Shown: positions 44,676 through 45,223 of the stretch, one piece after another | Layout: each line of letters starts with the position of its first letter | How positions within the stretch are numbered: position 1 is the first letter of the stretch | NCBI RefSeq assembly: GCF_001642325.1 | Contig: NZ_LSFI01000012.1 | Location: forward strand, 1-45,223 | Direction: 5' to 3' | DNA: 45,223 nucleotides | Source: Thermodesulfatator autotrophicus | GTDB lineage: Bacteria > Desulfobacterota > Thermodesulfobacteria > Thermodesulfobacteriales > Thermodesulfatatoraceae | Notes under the pieces: generated by a model | Seen by the model: only the letters and a program-made list of their open reading frames with translations | Database searches by the model: none | Told to the model about the DNA's origin: nothing | Program-made: the position numbers and the translations under genes

Positions 44676-45223
44676 CGTACACCTCCTTAAAAATTTGTGA
44701 TTCTCAACCCAAATTTGCTTTTATGCTAGGTTAAAGCCTTTTATACCTAATCTTTGAAATTTGAAAAACTCAATTTTGTTAATTTAGGCTTAAGTTAAGC
44801 TTATCTTTCAGCCAAAAACATTAAATTTCTCTTATTTGCTTGGTATTTCGGCTAAGACTGAATGATTAATTAGTGTGCAAAACAGATAATAATTTGAAAC
44901 CGTTATTCCGGGCCTCAACCGTCATTGTATGGTTTTTACGAGTGGAGTAATTTCTTATGAGTCTGCTTCGCCTGTCCCGGTCTCCTCGCAGTAACAGTGG
45001 GGAACATGCTCCCCGCGGTGACAAAATGGGTTGTCATCGCAGACCTCCACTTTACTTTAGCATTTCAAACCTCTTTCCCTGTTGTGTCATGCGAGCCTTT
45101 TCCTACTCTATCATTGCGAGCCACGAAGTGGCGAAGCAATCTCTGTCACGGACGGCAGCGAAGGGATCTGAGATCGCCACGGCTACTACATCGCCTCGCG
45201 ATGAGGCTATATAGGCTAATAAT
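44676..45223. other. 548-base intergenic region upstream of sat
   Basis: The first 300 bases are A/T-rich and should contain the sat promoter; TATAAAAGG and AGCATAAAAG stretches near 44720-44745 (minus strand) are candidate -10 regions without a clear -35 partner. The remaining part holds REP-like fragments and copy G. I see no supported gene; the open frame at 44957-45214 is made of repeats. Confidence 0.5.
45111..45205 (+). repeat. Composite REP-like element, copy G
   Basis: TCATTGCGAG, GCCAC-GAA-GTGGC and GAAGCAATC form the first half (45111-45142). A spacer with GACGGCAGCGAAGGGATC follows, then GAGATCGCCACGGCTACTAC and ATCGCCTCGCGATGAG as the second half. Partial units (CTCCTCGCAGTAACAG, GTCATCGCAGACC) lie before it at 44980-45050. 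Confidence 0.8.

Noticed and set aside
44957-45214. Open frame of 85 codons near the window end
   Set aside because: It consists of REP-like repeats; similar frames at 29044-29364, 36863-37081 and 22744-22965 were rejected for the same reason.

Overview
The window looks like the chromosome of a thermophilic, sulfate-reducing bacterium, most likely of the Thermodesulfobacteria (Thermodesulfatator-like). This rests on an ATP sulfurylase of the sulfate-reducer type with a zinc-binding segment, a cytochrome bd oxidase behind an Fe-S type Rrf2 regulator, compact operons with overlapping genes, and modest G+C with many A/T-rich gaps. The genus is an inference from gene style, not a database match. 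No rRNA, tRNA, prophage or CRISPR array was found.

Layout. 0.1-4.8 kb (+): AI-2E family permease, mutM, pyrR, a monofunctional biotin ligase and thiC, closed by a clear terminator. 4.8-8.4 kb (-): rpoD, a short FtsB-like protein, efp and two tiny helical proteins translationally coupled to efp, plus a lone helical protein. 8.6-10.3 kb: a divergent KptA/Tpt1-like protein that seems to have lost catalytic residues, and a REP-associated (Y1) transposase. 10.5-16.5 kb (+): trpB-trpA-midA-like-tgt-yajC-cobQ, with overlapping or nearly touching junctions. 16.5-22.7 kb: a cyclopropane-fatty-acid synthase family gene (-), rrf2-cydA-cydB (+), and the NAD salvage pair pncA-pncB (-). 22.7-29.3 kb is the accessory-looking block: an HDOD protein, a four-PAS hybrid histidine kinase and an AAA-ATPase/PD-(D/E)XK protein, each alone and separated by gaps full of short palindromic repeats. 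29.3-35.0 kb (-): lipoprotein, unknown protein, lysA, dapF, dapA, dapB, i.e. the lysine/diaminopimelate branch. 35.1-36.6 kb: trpC (+) and two small membrane proteins (-). 37.1-42.9 kb (-): NamZ-like (DUF1343), DHH phosphoesterase, FmdB zinc ribbon, GlgC-like nucleotidyltransferase, HPr and enzyme I. 42.9-44.7 kb (-): sat and a small unknown protein. The last 0.5 kb is intergenic with repeats.

Two dispersed repeat families stand out. One is a composite palindrome (arms ATTGC..GCAAT around GCCAC-GAA-GTGGC, often paired with a second hairpin ending CTCGCGATGAC) found in every long intergenic gap. The other is a directional 12-mer, TTTGCCTGTCCC, present seven times, always in the same orientation; four copies lie in or just upstream of the REP transposase, all in one reading frame.

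The best candidates for something undescribed are: (i) a G+C-rich, pseudoknot-like leader between the upstream gene and lysA, with mutually exclusive hairpins, one of which would hide the lysA ribosome binding site; (ii) the KptA-like protein with a degenerate active site; (iii) the 12-mer/transposase pair; and (iv) the conserved-looking small proteins coupled to efp and to sat.
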